DNA of 64,000 bases from Clostridium thailandense (GTDB lineage: Bacteria > Bacillota > Clostridia > Clostridiales > Clostridiaceae). The notes beneath the pieces were generated by a model that was not told where the DNA came from, ran no database searches, and saw nothing but the letters and a program-made list of their open reading frames with translations. Location: contig NZ_JAEEGC010000039.1 of assembly GCF_019207025.1 (NCBI RefSeq), positions 27,455 to 91,454 of the forward strand. The letters are read 5' to 3'. The stretch's first letter is position 1; each line of letters opens with the position of its first letter. The translations under genes and the position numbers were made by a program. This document shows, piece after piece, positions 54,774-63,843 of the stretch.

Positions 54774-56174
54774 ATGAGTAATGAATTAACAAAAAAGTAT
54801 GAATATGCTTGGGATAAGTATTCAGAAAATGATTTAAAGGACTTATTTAATCTATCAGATGAATACAAAGGATTTATGTCAAAGTGCAAAACTGAAAGAG
54901 AATGTGTCCATGAATTTGTAGCTAGAGCAGAAAAGGCTGGATTTAAAAATTTAGATGACATAATAAATCATAAGGTTTTACTAAAAGCTGGTGACAAGGT
55001 TTATGCTTGCAATATGGATAAAACATTAGCTATGTTTACCATTGGCACAAAAGGTTTCGAAGAAGGAATGTCAATATTAGGAGCACATATAGATTCACCA
55101 AGACTTGATTTAAAGCAAAATCCATTGTATGAGGATACTGATTTAGCTTTATTTGAAACTCATTATTATGGTGGAATAAAAAAATATCAATGGGTAACAA
55201 TTCCTCTTGCTATACATGGAGTTATCATTAAGAAGGATGGCACAAAAGTAGATGTTGTTGTTGGAGAGGATGAAAATGACCCTGTTGTAGGCATATCTGA
55301 TTTATTAATACATTTATCAGCTGATCAGCTAGATAAAAAGGCCAATAAAGTAATAGAAGGTGAAGACTTAAATGTATTAGTTGGTAGTATGCCAATTAAA
55401 GACAAAGAAGCGAAGGACAGAGTTAAACAAAATACTTTGAGACTATTAAATGAAAAATATGGAATAACAGAAGAAGACTTTGTATCTGCTGAATTAGAAA
55501 TAGTTCCAGCAGGAAAAGCTAGAGATTATGGATTAGATAGAAGTATGGTTATGGCATATGGACATGATGATAGAATATGTGCATTTACTTCCTTTGAAGC
55601 AATGCTGAAGATAGAAAATCCAGAAAAAACTTGTGTAACATTATTAGTTGATAAAGAAGAAATAGGAAGCGTTGGTGCTACAGGAATGCAATCAAGATTT
55701 TTTGAAAATACTGTAGCTGAAGTTATGGAATTATGTGGCGAGTACAGTGAATTAAAACTAAGAAGAACTCTTAGAAATTCAAAAATGTTATCCTCAGATG
55801 TAACGGGTGCATATGATCCAAATTTTCCATCTGTTATGGAAAAGAAAAATACTGCTTATCTAGGAAAAGGAGTAGTATTTAATAAGTATACAGGTGCAAG
55901 AGGAAAGTCTGGGTCAAATGATGCTAATCCTGAATATATAGCAGAAATAAGAGCTATTATGGATAAGCATAATGTAACCTGGCAAACTTCAGAACTTGGC
56001 AAAGTTGATCAAGGAGGCGGAGGAACAATCGCCTACATACTAGCCGAATATGGAATGCAAGTTATAGATTGTGGAGTTGCACTTCACAACATGCACGCTC
56101 CTTGGGAGATAGCGAGTAAGGCAGATATTTATGAAGCTGCAAAGGGATATGAGGCTTTTCTAAAGGAAGCATAG
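54774..56174 (+). CDS. M18-family zinc aminopeptidase
   Basis: 466 residues, the usual length for this family. Metal-ligand and catalytic motifs: LGAHIDSPRLDLKQ near residue 103, GHDDRICAFTSFEA, the DKEEIGSVGATG segment with a DKEE in place of the DHEE seen in many members, SSDVTGAYDPNFP and the C-terminal LHNMHAPWEIASKADIYEA. It is a cytoplasmic aminopeptidase cleaving N-terminal residues, probably acidic or neutral. ATG 54774 has GGGAGAGGGG upstream. It continues the peptide-use block. Confidence 0.93.
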   Translation: MSNELTKKYEYAWDKYSENDLKDLFNLSDEYKGFMSKCKTERECVHEFVARAEKAGFKNLDDIINHKVLLKAGDKVYACNMDKTLAMFTIGTKGFEEGMSILGAHIDSPRLDLKQNPLYEDTDLALFETHYYGGIKKYQWVTIPLAIHGVIIKKDGTKVDVVVGEDENDPVVGISDLLIHLSADQLDKKANKVIEGEDLNVLVGSMPIKDKEAKDRVKQNTLRLLNEKYGITEEDFVSAELEIVPAGKARDYGLDRSMVMAYGHDDRICAFTSFEAMLKIENPEKTCVTLLVDKEEIGSVGATGMQSRFFENTVAEVMELCGEYSELKLRRTLRNSKMLSSDVTGAYDPNFPSVMEKKNTAYLGKGVVFNKYTGARGKSGSNDANPEYIAEIRAIMDKHNVTWQTSELGKVDQGGGGTIAYILAEYGMQVIDCGVALHNMHAPWEIASKADIYEAAKGYEAFLKEA

Positions 56175-56235
56175 TCTAAATACTTATATATAAGCAATCT
56201 AACAAATTAAATATATTTTTCATTCCCAAATATAT

Positions 56236-56266
56236 AAATACCGTACTGTTAAACAGTACGGTATTT
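56236..56266. terminator. Bidirectional terminator between the aminopeptidase and lipoprotein genes
   Basis: AAATACCGTACTGTT (56236-56250) and AACAGTACGGTATTT (56252-56266) form a near-perfect palindrome between converging genes. Confidence 0.85.
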
Positions 56267-56272
56267 CATAAG

Positions 56273-57508
56273 TTATTTAACTTTTGCTAATTCGTTTTTT
56301 ATTATTTTAGCTTGTGTGGATTTTGTACCTTGTTTAAATAAATCTTCATATTGAATAGAATTTTCATCAGTTATTTCTGGGAATTTAATTTCAACATCTT
56401 TATTAATATTATAAATAGTTGAATTAAAATCTATTCCTAACTTATATACGCCTGTAAGAGTGTTTGAAGCACTTGCATTTTTTGAACCACTTAAACTTTG
56501 AACTGTAGATATAAAGTTTGGTGCATCAAATACTAAATCCATGTATCCATTCTCACTAACTATATATCCATTTTCATCTACAGCATAATTAATTACAATT
56601 CCTCTATCACCAATAATAGTTACTTTATCAAAGGAGTCTAATACTTTGTTCATTTGTTTTGTGAATTCTGGTAATCCCTTTTCAAAGTCTGAGAAGGATT
56701 TATTTATTTCTGCCTCAGCAGCAGCCGAATCTTCTTCCTTTAAGTTAGAAACTTTAGTCATTGCAATCATGTAATCTTTCAAAAAGTCTCTTGCATCAGC
56801 ATTATTTACTAAATTATTTGAAGTATATTTTACTAAGCTTTTAAAGTTCTTGTCGTTTAGAGTAACTTGATACAAATGCACTGGTTTGTTTCCATCAGGT
56901 AAATTCATGTATTGAGAACCCTTATTTGTAATAAAAGTAAAGTTAGGGTCGAAACTAACCATACTCTTAGCAATTAATTCTGAAAGTTTCTTTTGCATAT
57001 CTTCACTTGTCTGTGTTAACTTAGAAAAGTCCATACCGCTAGCGCCATTCATCTTTGAACTATCCAAAACAACATATTGTTTACCGTTCATTTCGGATTG
57101 AGCAATAGCTGGTAATTTAATAATTTCTTTAAAAGACAGTTTATCATTTTCAGAACTTGAATCTACCCAAACACCTAAATCTAGAGGCATGTCCCCAAAT
57201 TTAGCTGACATGTCTATTTGTGCTTTTGCAGCTGTAGCACTTTCATTTTGATTCATTTTAGAATTCATAACTATACTTGCGTTATTTATCATTGGAATAA
57301 CTTTATTTACAGAGTTTTGTTCTTCAGCAGAGAGATTTTCAGCGCTAAACTTTAAGTTTATTTCTGTTTTTGACTCTGAGCTAGTAGCTTTTTGTGTTTT
57401 GCTAAATGCATTAGCAAGTGAGGTTGCATCATAGCTACAACCTGTGAAAAGAGAAGTTGCCATTGCAACAGATGCTGCTATTGTTGCTAGTTTTTTCAAT
57501 TTATTCAT
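56273..57508 (-). CDS. Lipoprotein of unknown function (411 aa)
   Basis: 411 residues. Lipoprotein signal with lipobox SLFTGC (cysteine near residue 24). The body is rich in Lys, Asn and Ser with alternating strands, and has segments such as PLDLGVWVDSSSENDKLSFK and KQYVVLDSSKMNG that resemble the LolA/LppX-like lipoproteins of Gram-positives; the match is only in style. Catalytic motifs are absent. ATG 57508 has TTGGAGGTG upstream. It begins a minus-strand group but is separated by about 180 bases from the hydrolase. Confidence 0.8.
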   Translation of the reverse strand: MNKLKKLATIAASVAMATSLFTGCSYDATSLANAFSKTQKATSSESKTEINLKFSAENLSAEEQNSVNKVIPMINNASIVMNSKMNQNESATAAKAQIDMSAKFGDMPLDLGVWVDSSSENDKLSFKEIIKLPAIAQSEMNGKQYVVLDSSKMNGASGMDFSKLTQTSEDMQKKLSELIAKSMVSFDPNFTFITNKGSQYMNLPDGNKPVHLYQVTLNDKNFKSLVKYTSNNLVNNADARDFLKDYMIAMTKVSNLKEEDSAAAEAEINKSFSDFEKGLPEFTKQMNKVLDSFDKVTIIGDRGIVINYAVDENGYIVSENGYMDLVFDAPNFISTVQSLSGSKNASASNTLTGVYKLGIDFNSTIYNINKDVEIKFPEITDENSIQYEDLFKQGTKSTQAKIIKNELAKVK

Positions 57509-57692
57509 TATTACACCTCCAATAAGATCATGTGGTAATTATAACATCATAGAAAATACAGGTCAATATAGTTTTTTGTACCTTTTAATCGGATTTTCCA
57601 ACTAATTTACTTTCTATATCAATTAGCTTTGAATTTTCTCTTATTTTATCCTATTTACATATTGAAACATTTATGCTATAAAAATGTTTGTT

Positions 57693-58682
57693 TTATGATC
57701 CCAGAAATTTATTCTGAATTAAGAACTGTTTTACTTTTGCAGTATATTCAGATTTATTAACGAAATAGGACATAGCATGTTCTGCTCCAGGAGAGATGTA
57801 TATGTCTTTAGGCCCTGTTTTTTCCAAGTATAAGTCCAGTGACATTGATGCAGGGATAAAAGTGTCATTACTCCCGTGAATGAACATAATAGGAGTTTTG
57901 ATGTTTTTTATTGCTTTTATAGGGGATACAGCATAAAGTGAAAAACCAGATTTATTGAGTGCGATAATATTGCCATAGAAAAGTATGAATTTAGCAGCTA
58001 GTCCTAAGTGGGGCTTTTCATCTTTAGCTAGCTTTATGGCTAACAACTCAGAAATATCAGAATACGGACAATCCACCACGTAAAAATTTACATTTCTTTT
58101 TGTTTGATCCAAACTTGCCTGCAGTAATGCAGTTACAGCCCCCATGGATTCGCCATGCACTCCAATTATAGCATTGGGGTTTACCCACCTTACCCATTTT
58201 ACTATATTATCAAGATCAGTTTTTTCAAAAAAGCCAAGAGTTATATCATTACCGCCGCTTTTGCCATGATATCTAGAATCATAGGCTAGAACATTAAAGC
58301 CCATATCAAGGTACATATCAGCATATTTCATAGATTCCCATCGGCTTGCAGTAATGCCATGGACTAGAATAACAGTATTATTTGTAGGTTTGGGATTGAA
58401 TATATAAGTTCCTGCAAGTTTATATCCAAAACTAGATTGTATATTTATGTCATAAGATTCAAGTGAGGAGAATCTATTATAGTTAAAACTATTTTTATAA
58501 TATTGAATATCTGTGTTGGATCTATTAATATATATTTTACATACCTTTTGATAATACATATCTCCAAAGTAAAATCCTGTTGCATTAATAGCAAGCAGCA
58601 ATATTAACGTTATCGTTATTAATATTTTATGTTTCTTTTTAAGTTGGAACTTCCTCTTAGTTACTATTACTGAACTATTCAT
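57693..58682 (-). CDS. Membrane-anchored alpha/beta hydrolase
   Basis: 329 residues. A basic tip and one membrane segment (about residues 18-40) precede the hydrolase domain: VILVHGITASRWESMKYADM with the oxyanion region, ASP/Gly-rich YDSRYHGKSGG, the nucleophile serine in GVHGESMGAVTALL, the acid in IMFIHGSNDTFIPA and the histidine in PGAEHAMSYF. The triad is complete. It resembles clostridial and bacillar esterase/peptidase-like proteins of the Bem46/YqkD group. ATG 58682 has CTGGAG ten bases upstream; the frame extends to a TTG at 58706 that overlaps that site. Substrate unknown. Confidence 0.88.
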   Translation of the reverse strand: MNSSVIVTKRKFQLKKKHKILITITLILLLAINATGFYFGDMYYQKVCKIYINRSNTDIQYYKNSFNYNRFSSLESYDINIQSSFGYKLAGTYIFNPKPTNNTVILVHGITASRWESMKYADMYLDMGFNVLAYDSRYHGKSGGNDITLGFFEKTDLDNIVKWVRWVNPNAIIGVHGESMGAVTALLQASLDQTKRNVNFYVVDCPYSDISELLAIKLAKDEKPHLGLAAKFILFYGNIIALNKSGFSLYAVSPIKAIKNIKTPIMFIHGSNDTFIPASMSLDLYLEKTGPKDIYISPGAEHAMSYFVNKSEYTAKVKQFLIQNKFLGS

Positions 58683-58729
58683 ATTAAGATCATCTCCAGA
58701 TGGCAAAAATACGCTTTAGATGCCATAAA

Positions 58730-60055
58730 TTATTTTAATTTTAATCCGTTATCCATTCTTTTTGTGTAATTATCCACAGATAAAAGTCCTGTCATAAAAG
58801 CTGAAGAATCATCAGTTATAGCCTTAGATGCTGCAGCCGATATATTATTGCCTTGAAGCAAACTTGATGAAGAAGTATTTTTACTATCAGCTAAACCAAG
58901 CATAAGAGATTGTAAAGCTATATTATTATTTGGAGGAGATTTTAAATTTAACTTATTAGGAAGATAAATAATTGCATGGTTATTCTGTTTTTCATATAAG
59001 TATTTATTATAGTACTTGGACATTTCAACAGCAAGGTTTACTGCTTCTGATGGATGTTCGGAAGCTGTAGAAACAAATAAACCAGAATTTTTAGTGACTC
59101 CACCTATTAGGGTGCTATTTATATTTTCCTTAGCTGAATCACCTATAGTAGGATAGCGGAGCAATCCACATTTACCATTTAGCTTCTGATTTGATATTTT
59201 AAAATTTGAAGAATCTGTACAATACATGGCAGCTTTGCCAGAAGTAAATAAATTAGCAGCATCTTGATCTGAGCTAGAAGCAAAGTTTTGCTCAAATGCT
59301 GCCATGTCCATTAGTTCTTTCACTTTTGTGGCAGATTGTTTGAAACTTTCGTCAGAAAAATCACCTTTTTTTTCTATAAGCTTGGAGGTGATTTTGGGGT
59401 CAATGGTAGCAGAAAAAGCCTCGATCATTTTATAAACACTTGTACCATTTTTACCACCAAGGGCAATAGGAACTATACCTTTCGATTTAAATATAGAAAT
59501 TGCAGTCTTGAGTTCATTAAAATCAGTTGGAGGTTTAATATTATTTTGTTGAAATAAGTCTGTATTAATTTCAATTACTTGATAGTATATTGGGTCAAAA
59601 GGAACTGCATATATATGATTTTTATATCCAACAATTTTGGCAGAGGGAATAACTATATCCCAAAATTTCAGTTTATCTAAATACTTATCGATAGGTTGAA
59701 CAGAATCCGTTGATAAAAGTTCAGTTGAAAGGTTTCCGTTATCTGAAAAAAAAACATCAGGTATATCAGTAGAAGATAGAAGAACCTTTACTTTTGTTTC
59801 GTAGGTTGGCATATCACCTTTTATAAACTTGAAGTTTACATCGTAATTTGGCAATAGGGTTTTTATATCATTTGAAAAAGTTTTAAAAGCTTCTAATTTA
59901 TTGTTATCCTCAGAAGACATAATACAATTTAATTTGATTTTTTCTTGATTCTTATAATTATTTACCTGAAGAGAGGTATCTTTGCAGGTAGTAACTATAG
60001 AAAATATTAAAATTATACTTATAATTGGAAAATACTTAAAATTTATGAGTTTCAT
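58730..60055 (-). CDS. Extracellular solute-binding protein (family 1), orphan
   Basis: 441 residues. A hydrophobic N-terminal segment (about 8-24) ends in TTCKD; the cysteine suggests a lipoprotein but the preceding TT is a poor lipobox. The middle has the sugar-binding-protein pattern PDVFFSDNGNLSTELLSTDS and YAVPFDPIYYQVIEINTDLF. No ABC permease or ATPase gene is adjacent, so it would work with a remote transporter or as a receptor. ATG 60055 has GGAGG about 12 bases upstream. A divergent gap of 210 bases separates it from the agr locus. Confidence 0.85.
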   Translation of the reverse strand: MKLINFKYFPIISIILIFSIVTTCKDTSLQVNNYKNQEKIKLNCIMSSEDNNKLEAFKTFSNDIKTLLPNYDVNFKFIKGDMPTYETKVKVLLSSTDIPDVFFSDNGNLSTELLSTDSVQPIDKYLDKLKFWDIVIPSAKIVGYKNHIYAVPFDPIYYQVIEINTDLFQQNNIKPPTDFNELKTAISIFKSKGIVPIALGGKNGTSVYKMIEAFSATIDPKITSKLIEKKGDFSDESFKQSATKVKELMDMAAFEQNFASSSDQDAANLFTSGKAAMYCTDSSNFKISNQKLNGKCGLLRYPTIGDSAKENINSTLIGGVTKNSGLFVSTASEHPSEAVNLAVEMSKYYNKYLYEKQNNHAIIYLPNKLNLKSPPNNNIALQSLMLGLADSKNTSSSSLLQGNNISAAASKAITDDSSAFMTGLLSVDNYTKRMDNGLKLK

Positions 60056-60266
60056 ATAAAATTAAAGCCTCCATTTTAGTTTTTTATAAATGATTGTGCC
60101 TATCTTTCTAAAATTATAAATCTACTTTATAAAAATGTAAATCATAGCTGATTTGAGCCTCAGAAAAAAATAATCCATTTTTAATATATATGTTATAATT
60201 ATTTCCCTTATAATAAAATAATGGTATAATTAGCATATATTATTTTAAGAAAGGTAATTGTGTTAT

Positions 60267-60743
60267 ATGCTAAAGTTAACTGTCTGGGAACTTTTTTTAA
60301 GACTCATTCCTGAATGTTTTTTATTTATTCTAGGATCATATGTAATTGCCAATATAAGAATTAAAAAAAGTAGCTATTTTGCATCAAGTATACTATTTGC
60401 AATAGGTGCATATTTAATAAGAATGCTGCCAATTCATTTTGGTATACATACAGGTATTTCTATTATGTTGTATATTTTGTTAGCTACTTTTTTGAATAAA
60501 ATACCTATTAAAGATGCTATATCAGCTTCAATGCTTTGGACAATAACTCTATCTGCTTGCGAAGCTTTAAATGCATATATATTAAATTGTTTAAAACTTA
60601 ATATGCAATCAATATTAAATAATCCATTGGTAAAAGTTTTGTATTTTACTCCATCACTAATAATGTTTTCATTAGCTATACTACTAGCAAATATATTAAT
60701 ATCTAAAAGTGAAAAAGAGGGTTCTAAAAATGTTTTTAATTGA
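60267..60743 (+). CDS. AgrC-like sensor domain protein lacking a kinase (158 aa)
   Basis: 158 residues, very hydrophobic with about five membrane segments. The pattern ILFAIGAYLIRMLPIHFGIH followed by LYILLATFLNKIPIKDAI strongly resembles the membrane sensor half of clostridial AgrC/GHKL kinases, but the protein stops before any kinase domain. The stop overlaps agrB by 14 bases, so the two are co-translated. The ATG has only a weak AAAGG upstream; a TTG at 60258 in frame is possible. Role unknown: it could bind or modulate the peptide signal, or be a remnant. Confidence 0.75.
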   Translation: MLKLTVWELFLRLIPECFLFILGSYVIANIRIKKSSYFASSILFAIGAYLIRMLPIHFGIHTGISIMLYILLATFLNKIPIKDAISASMLWTITLSACEALNAYILNCLKLNMQSILNNPLVKVLYFTPSLIMFSLAILLANILISKSEKEGSKNVFN

Positions 60744-61398
60744 AAAAATATCAAACAAAATAGGGAATAAAATTGCCTTGAATTTAGACTTGGATAAAGA
60801 TAATGAAGAGATTATTGCTTATGGAGCGTTTAACTTGCTTCAAGCCATATTTTGCATATTTTGGGTAGTGATATTAGGCATTATTTTAAAAGTATTAGTA
60901 CAAGCCTTAATCATATCTTTTAGTTGGGCTTTGCTAAGAAAATATTCTGGTGGGGCTCATGCGAGTACTCCAAATAGGTGTGCTGGGATAGGAGCGGTGG
61001 AAACTAGTGCACTTGCGTTAATAGTAAATAAAGTATTTCCCTTGTTTAGTATTGAGATAATTGGTTTTATATTAGTATTATGTATGGCAAGCAGTTATTA
61101 TATCATTAATAAGCTAGCGCCTGTCGATAGTGAAGCTAAGCCAATTGTAAAGTTAGAAACAAGAAAGCGGCTGAAAAGAAATTCTATTAGAGTATTAAAC
61201 TTATTTGCCATAATTATAATTATTCTAGGAATTATTTACTATAGGAGTAGCAGTAAATTTTTTTTAAGTACTATTGAAGCTTTGCTTTTAGGTGTAATGT
61301 GGCAAGCTTTCACACTTACAGATAAAGGACATCAGCTATTATATAAAATAGAGGATGTTTTAAATATACTTCAAAGGAGGAATAAAGATGAAAGGTAA
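60730..61398 (+). CDS. agrB: AgrB-type peptide-processing membrane protease
   Basis: 222 residues with about five or six membrane segments. Using ATG 60730 (GAGGG eight bases upstream), the catalytic pair falls at H77 and C84 in KYSGGAHASTPNRC, the same numbers as in S. aureus AgrB, which supports the start. AgrB cleaves the AgrD C-terminal tail and forms the thiolactone of the signal peptide. It overlaps the sensor-domain gene by 14 bases and the agrD gene by 11. Confidence 0.95.
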   Translation: MFLIEKISNKIGNKIALNLDLDKDNEEIIAYGAFNLLQAIFCIFWVVILGIILKVLVQALIISFSWALLRKYSGGAHASTPNRCAGIGAVETSALALIVNKVFPLFSIEIIGFILVLCMASSYYIINKLAPVDSEAKPIVKLETRKRLKRNSIRVLNLFAIIIIILGIIYYRSSSKFFLSTIEALLLGVMWQAFTLTDKGHQLLYKIEDVLNILQRRNKDER

Positions 61399-61525
61399 GC
61401 TAAAAAAAACTGTATTAACTTTAAGTGAAAAGATGCTTACTAATGCCGCTTTAAAAACATCAACATCAGCATGTGGCTTGGGCGTATATCAACCTAAAGA
61501 GCCAAAGTGCCTTAGAGAAAAATAA
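61388..61525 (+). CDS. agrD: AgrD signal-peptide precursor (45 aa)
   Basis: Too short for usual gene calls; I translated it by eye. It starts at ATG 61388 inside the end of agrB, seven bases after AGGAGG. The leader (residues 1-28) is basic and amphipathic; the core begins at C29 in TSTSACGLGVYQPKEPKCL; the tail has the Q-P and P-K residues and charged end typical of clostridial AgrD. By alignment with C. perfringens AgrD (core CLWFT before HQPEEPK), the predicted signal is a five-residue thiolactone, CGLGV, possibly with extra N-terminal residues. An unusual second cysteine (C41) is in the tail. Confidence 0.88.
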   Translation: MKGKLKKTVLTLSEKMLTNAALKTSTSACGLGVYQPKEPKCLREK

Positions 61526-61534
61526 TGCAGAACT

Positions 61535-61566
61535 AATATAAGGATCGTATTTTCGGTCCTTATATT
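61535..61566 (+). terminator. Terminator after agrD
   Basis: AATATAAGGA pairs with TCCTTATATT around a short inner part (ATCG/CGGT); the tail is A/T-rich with few T, so strength is moderate. It separates agrD from the kinase gene. Confidence 0.6.
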
Positions 61567-61593
61567 ATTGAATACGAATATAGGAGTGAAGAT

Positions 61594-63447
61594 ATGGATA
61601 GTTTTAAAAATAATAGAGAAAAAAGCATAAATGATATTATATCAGTTGTTAAGCTAGTTTCATTATTTCTTTGCTCAATAATAATTTATAGTCAAATATT
61701 TGTAAAAGATAGAATTATATTCAATGAAAAAAATGGATATATAAGCACTATTTCTTTGGGAATGTTAGCTTTTGCAATAATGCTGACTTATTTCTTATGG
61801 TCCTTTTTTTCATTGCGCTCTATGAAATGTAAAAATAGATTATATATGCGAGCACTTGAAAATTTTGTTTTTATTTCAATATTATCTATTATGATTATCA
61901 AATCAAATTCTAGTATAGTTCAATATAAATTTTTGTTTCTATTCATAATCATTACTTCTGCTTTAGAGTCAGGGATGAAATGGGGAATGACTATAGCTTG
62001 CATTGCATCTATAATAATATTGGCAATAGATTTAATATATGCACCATCTAGTGCATATATTAATGAATGCTTTGAAAATGATCTGATTTTGGTTGGAGTT
62101 TTTATTCTAACGGCCTGGCCGCTTGGACACTATGTGAAAATTGAAAAGGAAAATTTAAAACAAAAGAATTTAGAACTTCAAAAGTTGAACAAAAAGTTAA
62201 ATAAACAAGATACACAGCGTAAGTATATGGAAGAAATAATTTTAAAAAATGAAGCTTGCTATAATTTACTAATTGAAAATTCTAGAGATACTATATTAGT
62301 TCATAGGGATAATAAACTAATATTTGCCAACGAAGGAGCAGTTAAACTCATAGGTGTCTCAAATGCAGAGGATTTAAATGGAAAGTCAATGTTGGATTTT
62401 ATACCAATCGAAGGAAGAGATATTGTAAATGAGAAATTTAAAAAAGTATATAATGAAAAAAATACAATGTCATTTTTTGAAGGAAAGATACTTAAGACAG
62501 ATGGAGAGATAGTCAGTGTACATAATACATCTACATATTTTATATATGAAGGTAAACCTACAATTTTAAGTATTCTTCGTGATATTACACCAGAAAAGCA
62601 GGTAGAAAAGCTGCAAAAAGACGTAAAAAAGAACATAGAATTGCTAAATGAAACCATTGAATCTAATAAGTTTATTACAGAATTTTTTTCAAATATATCG
62701 CATGAATTAAAAACTCCACTAAATGTTATATTTGCTGCAGTACAAGTACTGGATATGTATAACAAGAATATGGAGGGGGAATATGTTGAAAAAGAGGAAA
62801 AGTATTTAAAGGTAATGAAACAAAATTGTTATAGACTTATGAGATTGATTAATAATTTATTAGATATCACTAGAGCGGACTCAGGGTTTCTTAGAGTTGA
62901 CTTGCAAAATCATGATATAATTAGTGTGGTAGAAGATATAACTTTATCGGTAGCAGCATATGTTGAGGACAAAGGTATAAATCTTATTTTTGATACTGAG
63001 GTAGAGGAAAAAATAATGGCATTTGATCCATATAAGATTGAAAGAATACTTCTTAACCTACTTTCAAATGCAATTAAGTTCACAAATCCTGGAGGAGAAA
63101 TACGCATAAATATCGAAGATAAAAAAGAAATTGTAGCTATTTCCGTAAGAGACACAGGAGTTGGAATACCGGAGGATAAATTGAAAATAATATTTGAACG
63201 ATTTAGACAAGTAGACAAGACATTAAGTAGAAATAGAGAAGGAAGCGGTATTGGTTTATCTCTTGTAAAATCTTTTGTAGAAATGCATGGCGGGAAAGTT
63301 TACGTTGAAAGCAAACTGGGTATAGGAAGTAAGTTTATTATTGAACTTCCAGTGAAGGTATTAGATGGAGAAACTGATGAAAAAAATTTTGTGCATGAAA
63401 CAAATCCAGAAAGAGTTAACATTGAATTTTCAGATATATATAAATAG
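61594..63447 (+). CDS. Membrane-bound PAS sensor histidine kinase
   Basis: 617 residues. About five or six membrane segments (17-175) form the N-terminal sensor, followed by a coiled coil (about 185-215), a PAS domain (about 215-340), HisKA with the histidine in NISHELKTPLNVIF near 370 and an HATPase with LLNLLSNAIKFTNPGG, DTGVGIPED and GSGIGLSLVKSF. It is not of the AgrC (HPK10) type, so it is not the obvious receptor of the agr signal. No response regulator is adjacent in view. AGGAGTGAAG precedes ATG 61594. Confidence 0.9.
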   Translation: MDSFKNNREKSINDIISVVKLVSLFLCSIIIYSQIFVKDRIIFNEKNGYISTISLGMLAFAIMLTYFLWSFFSLRSMKCKNRLYMRALENFVFISILSIMIIKSNSSIVQYKFLFLFIIITSALESGMKWGMTIACIASIIILAIDLIYAPSSAYINECFENDLILVGVFILTAWPLGHYVKIEKENLKQKNLELQKLNKKLNKQDTQRKYMEEIILKNEACYNLLIENSRDTILVHRDNKLIFANEGAVKLIGVSNAEDLNGKSMLDFIPIEGRDIVNEKFKKVYNEKNTMSFFEGKILKTDGEIVSVHNTSTYFIYEGKPTILSILRDITPEKQVEKLQKDVKKNIELLNETIESNKFITEFFSNISHELKTPLNVIFAAVQVLDMYNKNMEGEYVEKEEKYLKVMKQNCYRLMRLINNLLDITRADSGFLRVDLQNHDIISVVEDITLSVAAYVEDKGINLIFDTEVEEKIMAFDPYKIERILLNLLSNAIKFTNPGGEIRINIEDKKEIVAISVRDTGVGIPEDKLKIIFERFRQVDKTLSRNREGSGIGLSLVKSFVEMHGGKVYVESKLGIGSKFIIELPVKVLDGETDEKNFVHETNPERVNIEFSDIYK

Positions 63448-63448
63448 T

Positions 63449-63710
63449 TATAGGTACCCACGGCCGAAAGTAGACTTACACTCCGGCATATGTTTCCAAG
63501 CTTCGGCACAATAAAAACTTTTTGCCAATCTAAAGCTTAGCATTTTGAAAATCTAAGAAGCTTTTATAAACTCGTACCTCAAACATATAAAAACTCCTAA
63601 GATTTTCTAAAATGCTTCGCTAAGATTGACTAAAAAATTTTTATATGTGCCTTCAGCTTTGGAAACATATACCTGCGTATAAGTCTACTTTCTGGTGTAG
63701 TTATCTATAG
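63449..63710. repeat. Palindromic dispersed repeat, copy E (fullest copy)
   Basis: About 262 bp. From the left, CCACGGCCGAAAG, AGTAGACTTACAC, CATATGTTTCCAAGC, GCACAATAAAAACTTTTT, GCTTAGCATTTT pair in order with reverse-complement blocks on the right ending GTATAAGTCTACTTTC. The loop has ACTCGTACCTCAAACAT. It follows the kinase stop codon directly. Confidence 0.88.
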
Positions 63711-63843
63711 ATAGTTAACTCTATAACTGAACTTATCCAATTTGCTATATTTATTGAAAGAAGCAGTGTTTTTAACACATATAAAATACAAAAATGACAA
63801 GTTGGTACTTGAATAGATTAATCTTTAAAGTTAACGATCTATA

